A stretch of DNA of 64,000 nucleotides, taken from positions 10,191 through 74,190 of the forward strand of contig DKWX01000042.1 in NCBI GenBank assembly GCA_002491945.1. Direction: 5' to 3'. The number at the start of each line of letters is the position of its first letter. Within the stretch, counting starts at the first letter, position 1. Source of the DNA: Porphyromonadaceae bacterium UBA7141. Lineage in GTDB: Bacteria; Bacteroidota; Bacteroidia; Bacteroidales; Muribaculaceae. The notes beneath the pieces were generated by a model. That model saw nothing but the letters and a program-made list of their open reading frames with translations, was not told the origin of the DNA and searched no databases. This document shows positions 18,248 to 26,086 of the stretch, one piece after another. The translations under genes were made by a program, and so were the position numbers.

Positions 18248-19084
18248 ATGAGGATTTCTGAATTCATTAACGGCCATGAAGTCTCTTCGACCGAAACTGC
18301 TTCAATCCTGTGCGATGAATGCCGACTAAATCTGTGTTCGGAGTTCTTTGCCCAGTATGCCTCGTATATGCTTGCCTGCGGAGCCACATGTATCCGCATA
18401 TCCAAAAATCTGCGCCGCATGGCCGCTGCCGTGGGGCTTAAGGTGGATATGATTATCCTGTCGCATCACGTGACAGTGGTGTGCACAAACCAGGCCGATG
18501 GCATGTCATGTCAGCACACCAAGCGAATTGCCCCCGCCGGAGTCTCGTTTGCCATCAATACGCGGCTCTCCGAGCTGTCGTGGAAAGTGGCTGGGCATAA
18601 GGTCGATATCGAAGAGGCCCAAAGCATTTTCTATCGGATAATAAAGCATAAGAAGGTGTCGGAATGGCGCATAATGTGGCTCGTAGTGGCTGCCAACGCT
18701 TCGTTCTGCTATCTCTTCGGAGGCGATCCGGGGGCTATGGCAATCGTGGCTGTAGCCACTCTGGCCGGCTACACCATCAAGCTCCTCACTCTTATGCGCC
18801 ACTGGGATGCTAAAATAATCTGGCTGATATGCTCGTTTATCTCGGCCATTATCGCGGCCGGTCTCACTTATCTCCCTATCACTTCTACTCCTGACTGGGC
18901 TATCGCCGCATCCGTGCTATATCTCATCCCGGGAATCCCATATATCAATTCAATATCGGATTGCATCGACGCACACTATCTGTCGGCTATCGGGCGTTTC
19001 ATACATGCCTGTGCTCTGACGGTATGCATCGCAATCGGCCTTACGGCCGGACTCGTGCTTGCCAATATCGGCATCACGGTCTGA
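18248..19084 (+). CDS. ThrE-type threonine/serine exporter, large subunit
   Basis: Membrane protein of 278 residues. A soluble N-terminal half (about residues 1-130) with the DUF1212-type sequence YASYMLACGATCIRISKNLRR is followed by about five hydrophobic segments. This is the N-terminal half of the ThrE exporter; the C-terminal half is the next gene. ThrE proteins export threonine, serine and some short peptides; the substrate here is inferred only. It forms a pair with 19134-19616, starting 50 bases downstream. Confidence 0.85.
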   Translation: MRISEFINGHEVSSTETASILCDECRLNLCSEFFAQYASYMLACGATCIRISKNLRRMAAAVGLKVDMIILSHHVTVVCTNQADGMSCQHTKRIAPAGVSFAINTRLSELSWKVAGHKVDIEEAQSIFYRIIKHKKVSEWRIMWLVVAANASFCYLFGGDPGAMAIVAVATLAGYTIKLLTLMRHWDAKIIWLICSFISAIIAAGLTYLPITSTPDWAIAASVLYLIPGIPYINSISDCIDAHYLSAIGRFIHACALTVCIAIGLTAGLVLANIGITV

Positions 19085-19133
19085 CCGCAATACTCTCCGA
19101 TTAAGCTCACCACCTCGTAAAAATCGACTCTTT

Positions 19134-19616
19134 ATGCAGATTGTGACCGTACTTTTGCTCGATATGCTCTTCTCCGGAATCGCAGCCTATGGGTTTGCTG
19201 CAATCAGCCACCCCCCAAGAAGGGTGCTGAAATTCTGTGCTCTTATCGCGGCTCTCGGTCACGTGAGCCGGTATTGTATGATTAATTTCCTACACTGGCA
19301 TCTCGTGGCGGCATCGCTTGTCGGTGCGCTCGTAGTCGGCCTCCTCGCTATAATCATCGCCCCAAGGCTGAAATGCCCGCCTGAGACTTTCTCATACCCC
19401 TCTCTGCTCCCGATGATTCCGGGCATTTATGCCTATCGTGCGGTGCAGGCGCTGGCCATGACCCTCTCTACTGATGGCGAAGAGGAATTCCGTCATTACT
19501 TCTATCTCTTCGAAAGCAATGGGCTGATCACTATTTTTGTGGTGCTCGCTATGGTAGTCGGGCAGATGCTGCCCATTCTTATATTCCCTCGCATATCCTT
19601 CTCTTCTACAAAATAA
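19134..19616 (+). CDS. ThrE-type threonine/serine exporter, small subunit
   Basis: 160-residue integral membrane protein with about five hydrophobic segments, corresponding to the C-terminal domain (DUF3815 type) of ThrE; PSLLPMIPGIYAYRAVQAL is the typical motif. The ATG at 19134 is chosen because an upstream in-frame start at 19059 would overlap the previous gene with a basic, non-membrane extension. Expected to act as a complex with the protein encoded at 18248-19084. Confidence 0.85.
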   Translation: MQIVTVLLLDMLFSGIAAYGFAAISHPPRRVLKFCALIAALGHVSRYCMINFLHWHLVAASLVGALVVGLLAIIIAPRLKCPPETFSYPSLLPMIPGIYAYRAVQALAMTLSTDGEEEFRHYFYLFESNGLITIFVVLAMVVGQMLPILIFPRISFSSTK

Positions 19617-19689
19617 TCAATTCTCGCGACACGCGCTTCTCTCCTGCTTTTTTTCCCTATTATCTTCAGTTCTTCAGCAAAACAACCAT

Positions 19690-20958
19690 ATGATTATGCT
19701 ACATTCAAATCCATGCTCCACAATGCGACACGCATTCGGGTTATTATCTTTCTGTCTGATTTTCTCGCTTTTATGTTCATGCTCCGGATCTTCCACGACT
19801 GTGGCCGATTTCAACCTGCCCCTCTACTCCCCGCAATATGCCTCGGGATTCAAAATACTCGGACAAGAGGGAAAACAGAGCTGCCTGATTCGCGTCAGCG
19901 CACCATGGCAGGGCGACAACACTCCTCCTCGCGAACTCTTCATCCAACGCAACGGTGAGGTGGTGCCCGATGGGTTCGATGGGCAGATTCTGACCGGCGA
20001 TGCCGAACGCATCGTGTGTATGTCGTCGACACAAATCGCGATGCTTCATCTGGTTGATGCCTCAAAAAATGTGGTTGGTGTTTCCGGTATGGATTTCATC
20101 ACATCTCAGGAAATATTGTCACGACGTGCGGAAATCGGTGATGTGGGATACGACGGCAACATCAATTACGAACTTCTCATCAGCCTCAAACCGGATCTGG
20201 TGCTCCTTTACGGCGTATTTGGCGCCGACCCGATGGAAAATAAGCTCCGGCAGCTTGGAATCCCTTATCTGTATGTGGGAGAATATGTAGAGGAATCTCC
20301 TCTCGGCAAAGCCGAATGGATGATGGCCGTGGCCGAGACTGTGGGTAAGCGCACACGTGCCGAAGAGGTATTCCAGCAAATCCCGGAAAAGTATGACGCT
20401 CTTAAGAAAAGGGTGACTGACGCACATGGCAACCGCCCCAAGGTAATGCTCAACATGCCTTATGGCGACTCCTGGTTTCTCCCGCCATCCCAAAGCTATA
20501 TGGTGCGGCTCATCAATGATGCCGGGGGCGAATACATATATTCTGATAATGATTCGCGTGCCTCTAAAGCCATCGATATGGAAGAGGCTCTTCTGCTGAC
20601 TTCGAAGGCCGACAAATGGATCAATCTCGGATCGGATATACAGTCGACCGAAGATGTGGCGCGCACTCTTCCGAATTTCGCAAAAATACCTGTGGTGATT
20701 AATGCCGAACTCTATAACAATAATGTCCGCACCACTTCGGCCGGAGGCAATGACTTCTATGAGTCGGGGGTGGTAAACCCGGATCTGGTGCTCCGCGACC
20801 TTATCAAGGCTCTCCATCCAGAACTGGTGCCGGAACCTTACACATATTACCGACGGCTCCCCGCCACAACTCCGGCAGATCCCGACATAGACTCTGAATC
20901 GGAATATATCGGTTATTTCCCATCGGCCGACAGCTGCGCCGCCAATGCGACCAATTGA
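19690..20958 (+). CDS. ABC importer substrate-binding lipoprotein (BtuF/FecB-like)
   Basis: Captures an iron chelate, heme or corrinoid outside the inner membrane. 422 residues from 19690; an ATG at 19723 gives a tidier lipoprotein signal (MRHAFGLLSFCLIFSLLCSC). The fold is that of helical-backbone binding proteins: the first lobe has GDAERIVCMSST and VGVSGMDFITS, then SLKPDLVLLYG, a long linker helix, and a second lobe with VMLNMPYGDSWF. It is followed by a FecCD-type permease (310 bases on) and an ATPase. The specific substrate cannot be told from sequence; no cobalamin riboswitch is seen. Confidence 0.88.
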   Translation: MIMLHSNPCSTMRHAFGLLSFCLIFSLLCSCSGSSTTVADFNLPLYSPQYASGFKILGQEGKQSCLIRVSAPWQGDNTPPRELFIQRNGEVVPDGFDGQILTGDAERIVCMSSTQIAMLHLVDASKNVVGVSGMDFITSQEILSRRAEIGDVGYDGNINYELLISLKPDLVLLYGVFGADPMENKLRQLGIPYLYVGEYVEESPLGKAEWMMAVAETVGKRTRAEEVFQQIPEKYDALKKRVTDAHGNRPKVMLNMPYGDSWFLPPSQSYMVRLINDAGGEYIYSDNDSRASKAIDMEEALLLTSKADKWINLGSDIQSTEDVARTLPNFAKIPVVINAELYNNNVRTTSAGGNDFYESGVVNPDLVLRDLIKALHPELVPEPYTYYRRLPATTPADPDIDSESEYIGYFPSADSCAANATN

Positions 20959-20984
20959 TTCCAGCGTCCTATCTTAACGACCCT

Positions 20985-21014
20985 TAAGCAAGTATTCAAA
21001 TTGACACTTACTTA
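20985..21014. repeat. Near-palindromic copy of the recurring intergenic motif
   Basis: AAGCAAGTATTCAA meets TTGACACTTACTT almost head to head, forming an imperfect 30-base palindrome 27 bases after a stop codon. The half-site AAGYAAGTRTTC recurs at several other intergenic places in this window. Confidence 0.6.
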
Positions 21015-21030
21015 CCACCACAACCTATAA

Positions 21031-21170
21031 TAACCTCTCTCCTCCTCTATTCTCCTCTTCTATCCTAACATACCCTCTCTTCTTATCCTATCCTCTCTCC
21101 TTATCCCCTCCTCTCTTCTCCTCCTCTTCCATTTCTCAACCCCGACATCCCTGCACCTCTCTTCATTCCT
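21031..21170 (+). repeat. Polypyrimidine (CT-rich) low-complexity tract
   Basis: Runs of TCTCTCCTCC, TCTTCTTATCC and similar with very few purines over about 140 bases. In the RNA it would be unstructured and U/C-rich. Confidence 0.7.
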
Positions 21171-21267
21171 TATAACTGCAGACTCTCCTCCGGACTACAT
21201 CCCGTCGATCAAGTAAGAAAGATTTACTTTCACTTTCTATCGTCGTTTAAACCTGAACACCTATATT

Positions 21268-22263
21268 ATGCAAAAAAGACGACTCGTGTTCATCATCTCG
21301 GCTATCCTGCCGGTGGTGCTCTTTATCCTCGACCTCACATTCGGAGCGGTCAGCATCCCTCCCGGAGATGTATGGAAGGCCCTCACCGGAGGTGATATCG
21401 CCCCCACCACACGCGCCATTGTGCTCGACATACGCCTTTTAAAGGCGGTAGTGGCCGTGACCGGCGGCGCCGCACTGTCGGTCAGCGGACTGCAGATGCA
21501 GACACTCTTCCGCAACCCTCTGGCCGGCCCATATGTACTTGGCATAAGTTCGGGCGCATCACTGGGTGTGGCTATGTTTATCCTTGCCTCTCCGTTGATG
21601 ACTCTTCCCAAATGGATGTCGGCAATCGGTGTGGCCGGTGCCGCATGGATTGGCGCCGCCGCTATATTGCTTATAATCTCGCTCGTAGGCCGACGCATAA
21701 AGGACATTATGGTGATTCTAATCCTTGGCATGATGTTCTCAAGCGGTGTGAGCGCTGTGGTCCAGATTCTGCAGTATATGAGCCATGAGGATGCCTTGAA
21801 ATCATTTGTTATCTGGACAATGGGTTCGCTCGGCGAAGTCACTCCGATGCAATTATGGATTCTTATTCCCGCAGTTGCGGCCGGTCTGATTATGGCTGTG
21901 GCCGCCATAAAACTGCTCAATCTCTTGCTCTTCGGAGAAGAGTATGCCGTCACTATGGGTCTTGATACACGCCGTGCGCGTATACTGCTGTTTGTCTCTA
22001 CAACGCTGCTGGCTGGCAGCGTCACTGCATTTTGCGGACCGATTGGGTTCATAGGGCTGGCCATACCTCATGTGTGCCGTATGCTATTCTATGATGCCGA
22101 CCATCGCGTACTCGTGCCTGCCTCGATGCTGACAGGGGCGTCGGTGCTGCTCCTTTGCGACATTATATCCAAAGCCTTCACTCTCCCTATAAACTCAATC
22201 ACTGCCATACTCGGCATTCCGGTCGTGGTGTGGGTAGTGGTCAGAAACTCCGCCCGCTCATGA
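21268..22263 (+). CDS. FecCD/BtuC-type ABC importer permease
   Basis: 331-residue integral membrane protein with about nine to ten hydrophobic helices, forming the channel of a type II ABC importer for iron complexes, heme or vitamin B12. Typical segments are VTGGAALSVSGLQMQTLFRN, LAGPYVLGISSGASLGVA and GPIGFIGLAIPHVCR. The ATG at 21268 precedes the first helix. Its stop overlaps the ATPase start (ATGA at 22260-22263), so the two are translationally coupled. Confidence 0.93.
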   Translation: MQKRRLVFIISAILPVVLFILDLTFGAVSIPPGDVWKALTGGDIAPTTRAIVLDIRLLKAVVAVTGGAALSVSGLQMQTLFRNPLAGPYVLGISSGASLGVAMFILASPLMTLPKWMSAIGVAGAAWIGAAAILLIISLVGRRIKDIMVILILGMMFSSGVSAVVQILQYMSHEDALKSFVIWTMGSLGEVTPMQLWILIPAVAAGLIMAVAAIKLLNLLLFGEEYAVTMGLDTRRARILLFVSTTLLAGSVTAFCGPIGFIGLAIPHVCRMLFYDADHRVLVPASMLTGASVLLLCDIISKAFTLPINSITAILGIPVVVWVVVRNSARS

Positions 22264-22976
22264 TCTCAATCAGTAATCTTAATTTAGGCTTCAGGGCGAG
22301 AACTCTGCTCGCCGAAGTATCAACCGACTTTCCACAAGGATGCCTTACGGCTCTTATCGGCCGCAACGGCACCGGCAAATCAACACTTCTCCGTGCTTTG
22401 GCCGGACTCAACAACCGCTATACAGGCGACATACTTATCGATGGTTCCCGACTACGCGACCTCGGCCGACCGGAAATGGCCCGGCGTCTGGCATTCGTAA
22501 ATACGGAGCGTACCCGAATCCCGAATCTCCGCTGCCGCGATGTGGTGGCAATGGGACGCGCCCCCTACACCAACTGGATCGGACGACTCTCCGAGAACGA
22601 TGCACTGGCCGTTGACGATGCTCTTAGGGCCATCAATATGCAGGATTATGCCGACCGCACAATGGACCGCATGAGCGACGGCGAGTGCCAGCGTATCATG
22701 ATAGCCCGCGCTCTGGCCCAGGACACTCCCAATATCCTGCTCGATGAACCCACTTCTTTTCTCGACCTGCCCAACCGATATCGGCTCGTCGAACTGCTCG
22801 GCGAGCTCGCACACTCACGCAATAAGTGCATCATCTTTTCCACCCATGAGCTCGATATAGCCCTGCGCCGCACTGACCGCATTGCACTCCTCGCCGACTG
22901 CACACTCACAAATCTCACGGCTGAGGAAATGAATGAATCTGGCCTGATTCCCGACAAATTCGGCATCTCACTCTGA
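22260..22976 (+). CDS. ABC importer ATPase (FecE/BtuD-like)
   Basis: 238-residue nucleotide-binding subunit energising the permease encoded just upstream. It has Walker A GRNGTGKST, signature MSDGECQR (a variant of LSGGQ with S-D-G-E), Walker B NILLDEPTSFLD and the switch histidine in STHELDI. The ATG at 22260 overlaps the permease stop; a longer upstream frame from 22155 lies inside the permease and is rejected. Together with 19690 and 21268 it completes a binding protein-permease-ATPase importer. Confidence 0.93.
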   Translation: MISISNLNLGFRARTLLAEVSTDFPQGCLTALIGRNGTGKSTLLRALAGLNNRYTGDILIDGSRLRDLGRPEMARRLAFVNTERTRIPNLRCRDVVAMGRAPYTNWIGRLSENDALAVDDALRAINMQDYADRTMDRMSDGECQRIMIARALAQDTPNILLDEPTSFLDLPNRYRLVELLGELAHSRNKCIIFSTHELDIALRRTDRIALLADCTLTNLTAEEMNESGLIPDKFGISL

Positions 22977-23020
22977 TTTATCTCTGATTTCCCGGTTTTT
23001 TTTATTTTTTGACCGGAAAA

Positions 23021-23052
23021 TTTGGATATTCCGGATTTCTATATTACTTTTG
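23021..23052 (+). promoter_or_regulatory. Consensus promoter of the YtrA-like ABC operon
   Basis: TTTG (23021-23024), a 20-base spacer and TACTTTTG (23045-23052) match the Bacteroides consensus. The palindrome at 23054-23077 covers the expected transcription start, so a bound repressor would block it. The leader to the ATG at 23269 is about 210 bases. Confidence 0.8.
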
Positions 23053-23053
23053 C

Positions 23054-23077
23054 AGTGTATTAGTAATGTAATACACT
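23054..23077. promoter_or_regulatory. Operator palindrome, probable GntR/YtrA-family site
   Basis: AGTGTATTA (23054-23062), six bases GTAATG, then TAATACACT (23069-23077): a perfect inverted repeat with 9-base arms directly after the -7 box. The operon's fourth product is a YtrA-type GntR regulator, and members of this subfamily bind such GT...AC palindromes, so autorepression is inferred. Confidence 0.7.
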
Positions 23078-23268
23078 ACTTCACTAATATTGAGACCTGA
23101 TTCTCATCCCCCTGGCCCCGCACGCGAAGTGCGCTCCTGCATAGCCGGATAATGAGAGGAGGCTCTCGGATTGCAAACTATATCTTTTCATCCGGCTCGC
23201 CCGGAACCTGGCATTCGGTGTGTCGATGCCTCTTTCTGTGGCAGGCCAAAATCTATTTGTTGTGCGTT

Positions 23269-24114
23269 ATGCTTAAAGTCAACGACATCTCTTTCTCTTA
23301 CAGTCGCCGGCGCCCGCCGGTGCTGAAGGATTTCTCTCTTTCTATTGCCGAGGGTGGAGTCTACGGTCTGCTCGGTTCCAACGGCGCCGGTAAATCCACG
23401 CTTTTATATCTTATCACCGGACTGCTAACTCCCGACTCGGGTAATGTCACCTTCCAGGGTATCGACACTCGCAAGCGACTGCCTCACTCCATGGCCGATA
23501 TCTTCATTGTGCCGGAGGAAATCGACCTCCCGTCAATGTCGCTCCAAAAGTTTGCCGAACTCAATGGGGCTTTCTATCCTAACTTTTCTATGGAGCAGCT
23601 GCTCGATAATCTCTTCCTCTTCGAACTCACGCCCCAGATGAACATCGGACGCCTCTCAATGGGACAGAAGAAGAAGGTGGCCCTCTGTTTTGCAATGGCA
23701 TGCAATACGCGCCTTCTGATTCTTGATGAACCGACCAACGGACTCGACATACCCGGCAAAGCCGCATTCCGCCGATTTATCGCGGCCTCCGAAGCCGAAG
23801 GGCGCATCATAATAATATCTACCCACCAAGTGCGCGATGTGGCCCAGATTCTCGACCATGTCATTATAATCGACCGGCACCGTGTGCTATTCAACCACAG
23901 CACCAGTGATATCCAGGCTCACCTGAAATTCATCGACACGGCAAACCCCGCTCTTATCGACCGCGCAATTTATGCCATAGGCGCGCCCGGGGGGGCGTCT
24001 ATCATTATCCCCAACACGGATGGCGAGGATACGGAAATCAATCTCGAACTCCTGTTCACCTTCGCCCACGAAGACCCCGACACTCTGACCCGCATCTTCG
24101 CAGGCTCCGACTGA
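23269..24114 (+). CDS. ABC transporter ATPase (YtrB-like)
   Basis: 281-residue ATP-binding subunit. Walker A GSNGAGKST, signature LSMGQKKKV (S-M-G-Q), Walker B LLILDEPTNGLD and the switch His in STHQVRDV are all present. The C-terminal 70 residues form an extension after the ATPase core, as in the CcmA/YtrB-type ATPases of exporter-like systems. The ATG at 23269 begins directly with the first strand (MLKVNDISFSY); the frame is open back to 23152 but that segment looks non-coding. Partner permease at 24258-25115; regulator at 25163. Confidence 0.93.
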   Translation: MLKVNDISFSYSRRRPPVLKDFSLSIAEGGVYGLLGSNGAGKSTLLYLITGLLTPDSGNVTFQGIDTRKRLPHSMADIFIVPEEIDLPSMSLQKFAELNGAFYPNFSMEQLLDNLFLFELTPQMNIGRLSMGQKKKVALCFAMACNTRLLILDEPTNGLDIPGKAAFRRFIAASEAEGRIIIISTHQVRDVAQILDHVIIIDRHRVLFNHSTSDIQAHLKFIDTANPALIDRAIYAIGAPGGASIIIPNTDGEDTEINLELLFTFAHEDPDTLTRIFAGSD

Positions 24115-24257
24115 CGATGCTGATACAGAGTCCGCCATCTCGGCTCTACGGCACGCCACAACGGCCTAAATATATGCCCGTATGCCATTTATGACCAGAG
24201 ACATACGTCAGCATACATACTCGACTATAATTTTAATCCCCAATCTCCCACTATATT

Positions 24258-25115
24258 ATGACAAACCAGATATTCTCACAATCACGTTTCTTGGCGTATC
24301 TGAAAAAACATATCTATGATACCCGCTCGCGTCTGGCCATTAATGCCGGAATCATCCTGATGCTCCCGATACTCTTTTGTGTCGGTATTCCGGCCATACG
24401 CAACTGCTACGACTATCCCCCCATGCCGCATCTCACAATAGCCGACCCGATGTGGGGAAATGAAATCTTGTTTTTCATATTCTTCGCTCCTGCCATCGGC
24501 GCCGCTTTCGGCTCTGTATTCTACGAGACGATGAAGAGAAAGACATCTCGCATCGCCACCCTCACCAATCCGGCAAGCCAGCTGGAAAAGTTTGTCGCTT
24601 ATTTCTGCATCTATATTCTGTTCTTCTCCATCATTTCAATAGCCTCGCTGTTTCTGGCCGATGCGATACGCGTATGGATTTACTCCGGCACTCAGAATCC
24701 CGGGATTAAAGTTGGCTACCTCACCCCCGACATGCTCTTCACTATGGGCGCCACTATACCGAAGCCCAATGAAATCACACCATTGATTGCCGATGTCGAC
24801 ATGGTAAAGAGCACCATCATATTCTCATCGATTGCGCTGCTTCAGGCCGTATATGCTCTCGGATGCGCCGTATGGCCCAGAAATTCGTTCCTGAAGACGA
24901 CTGCATTACTCTTCTCGTTGAATATGGCAAGCGGCTATCTGCTCTTCCTCGGATTCCAGACTTTCGTCATGGATGAAGCCATAGTGCCGAGATTTGATTT
25001 GCAGACCGGCACCGTCACTTTATCGATTGCAGTAATAAGCGCCGCCCTGGCAATCTTTATCTGGTGGATCGGCTACCGCCGATTCTGCGAGTCTGAAGTC
25101 GTGGAACGCTGGTAA
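24258..25115 (+). CDS. ABC transporter membrane subunit
   Basis: 285-residue integral membrane protein with about six hydrophobic segments (for example near residues 30-50, 75-95, 115-140, 195-215, 220-240, 255-275). It has no recognisable importer EAA motif, and its arrangement resembles ABC-2-type exporter subunits. Position between the ATPase and the GntR regulator supports a two-component exporter, substrate unknown. The gene begins 143 bases after the ATPase gene. Confidence 0.82.
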   Translation: MTNQIFSQSRFLAYLKKHIYDTRSRLAINAGIILMLPILFCVGIPAIRNCYDYPPMPHLTIADPMWGNEILFFIFFAPAIGAAFGSVFYETMKRKTSRIATLTNPASQLEKFVAYFCIYILFFSIISIASLFLADAIRVWIYSGTQNPGIKVGYLTPDMLFTMGATIPKPNEITPLIADVDMVKSTIIFSSIALLQAVYALGCAVWPRNSFLKTTALLFSLNMASGYLLFLGFQTFVMDEAIVPRFDLQTGTVTLSIAVISAALAIFIWWIGYRRFCESEVVERW

Positions 25116-25162
25116 ACTCTCCCTCCGACATTACGTCAGCCACCCTTCAAAACCTAAAAATC

Positions 25163-25546
25163 ATGCTATTTGAAGAGAACAACAAGGCTATTTATATCCA
25201 AATTTCCGACCGCATTTGCGACGAAATAATCAATGGCACGTATCCGCCTGAATCTCGACTCCCCTCTGTACGGGAATATGCCTCCGACATGCAGGTCAAC
25301 GCCAATACGGTGATGCGTTCTTACGAGCGCCTCGCTCAGCGCGGACATATCTACAACCGGCGTGGCATAGGATTCTTCGTCGCGGCAGATGCCCGACAGA
25401 GGATACTCGATGAGCGTGGTTCCGACCTCATCGACAAACGCCTGGACAACATTTTCAGCCTGCTGCAACATCTCGACATCACACCCGACACGCTGCGAGA
25501 CGCTTACAGCGACTATCTGAGACGCCAGGCCGACAACAAAAATTGA
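25163..25546 (+). CDS. GntR-family regulator, YtrA subfamily
   Basis: 127-residue DNA-binding protein. The winged helix-turn-helix occupies about residues 8-75 (AIYIQISDRICDEIINGTYP; LPSVREYASDMQVNANTVM; a wing with RRGIGFFV). The short helical C-terminal part of about 50 residues is typical of the YtrA subfamily, which regulates adjacent ABC transporters. The likely target is the palindrome at 23054-23077 at the start of the same operon. It lies 47 bases after the permease gene; in Firmicutes the regulator usually comes first, here it follows. Confidence 0.9.
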   Translation: MLFEENNKAIYIQISDRICDEIINGTYPPESRLPSVREYASDMQVNANTVMRSYERLAQRGHIYNRRGIGFFVAADARQRILDERGSDLIDKRLDNIFSLLQHLDITPDTLRDAYSDYLRRQADNKN

Positions 25547-25571
25547 CACAACCCAATAACCGGTATATTTT

Positions 25572-25670
25572 ATGAAGACCACCACCTATATCATCATCGG
25601 CCTCATCGCCGTGATTCTCTTGTTGAGTTTCTTTCTTCCGTTGATTTTCTTCACGACTCCCGCCATGTGA
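25572..25670 (+). CDS. 32-residue single-pass membrane peptide
   Basis: A short frame encodes a peptide beginning MKTTTYIIIGLIAVILLL and ending in FFTTPAM. Nearly the whole length is hydrophobic, so it would form one membrane helix. It starts 25 bases after the GntR stop and precedes the lipoprotein gene by 63 bases, in the same direction as the operon. Position, clean ATG and composition suggest a real small protein, for example an accessory subunit of the ABC transporter. No homologue known to me. Confidence 0.55.
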   Translation: MKTTTYIIIGLIAVILLLSFFLPLIFFTTPAM

Positions 25671-25733
25671 ACAATCTGATGCATCCTGACGTATAGTATT
25701 ATAAATTACAAACCATATAAACTATACACTACC

Positions 25734-25973
25734 ATGCGCCATACCCGCCACCTGATGCATATCACCGGACTTCTCGTAGCTCTCGGTTTATTCCTTGCCA
25801 TGGGAAGCTGCGGCACGACAAGAGCCCATATCGGATTAGACCACGATGTGGCCTACCATTGGAACGGAGGATATTACGATGACGCCCCTCCGCGACATCA
25901 TAAACATAAGAAACCGCCAAAACCAAAGAAGAAACATCATAAAAAATCGAAAAAACACCACCATCACGACTGA
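25734..25973 (+). CDS. Small lipoprotein with His/Lys-rich tail
   Basis: 79 residues. The signal MRHTRHLMHITGLLVALGLF ends at lipobox AMGSC, so Cys26 would be lipidated. The mature part is short and finishes in a highly basic, histidine-rich tail (HHKHKKPPKPKKKHHKKSKK then HHHHD), which could bind divalent metals or polyanions such as lipopolysaccharide or nucleic acid. Last gene of the YtrA-like operon before a strong terminator. Function unknown. Confidence 0.75.
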   Translation: MRHTRHLMHITGLLVALGLFLAMGSCGTTRAHIGLDHDVAYHWNGGYYDDAPPRHHKHKKPPKPKKKHHKKSKKHHHHD

Positions 25974-25993
25974 CTCTCATCCCGCTATAATCG

Positions 25994-26030
25994 GAAAGCC
26001 GGATACGCGCAATGCGTATCCGGCTTTCTT
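25994..26030. terminator. Bidirectional terminator between convergent operons
   Basis: GAAAGCCGGATACGC (25994-26008) and GCGTATCCGGCTTTC (26014-26028) form a perfect 15-bp stem with a five-base loop. The descending arm ends in CTTTC followed by TTTC on the plus strand; the minus strand likewise ends in a pyrimidine-rich run. It separates the ABC operon from the LRR protein gene. Confidence 0.88.
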
Positions 26031-26036
26031 TCAATC

Positions 26037-26048
26037 AAGTAAGTATTC
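26037..26048 (+). repeat. Half-site of the recurring intergenic motif
   Basis: AAGTAAGTATTC follows the bidirectional terminator by 7 bases. It matches the half-site AAGYAAGTRTTC seen at 20985, 32091 and, inverted, at 16381 and 34719. Confidence 0.45.
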
Positions 26049-26086
26049 GTTTTTAAATTCAGCAGTCACATGGACTCCTGACATAT

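Larger units (their letters stand above)
20959..21267. other. Intergenic region with long polypyrimidine tract
   Basis: The 309 bases between the binding-protein and permease genes contain a near-palindrome (20985-21014) and then about 140 bases composed almost only of C and T on the coding strand (about 21031-21170). No promoter of the Bacteroides type is obvious and no coding frame is seen. Confidence 0.65.

Noticed and set aside
19617..19689. Possible cobalamin riboswitch upstream of the BtuF-like gene
   Set aside because: The leader is only about 70 bases and lacks the B12-box sequence and the expected long structure.
23152..23268. Longer N-terminus of the YtrB-like ATPase from ATG 23152
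   Set aside because: The extra 39 residues have no similarity to ABC ATPase N-termini, while ATG 23269 begins exactly at the first conserved strand.
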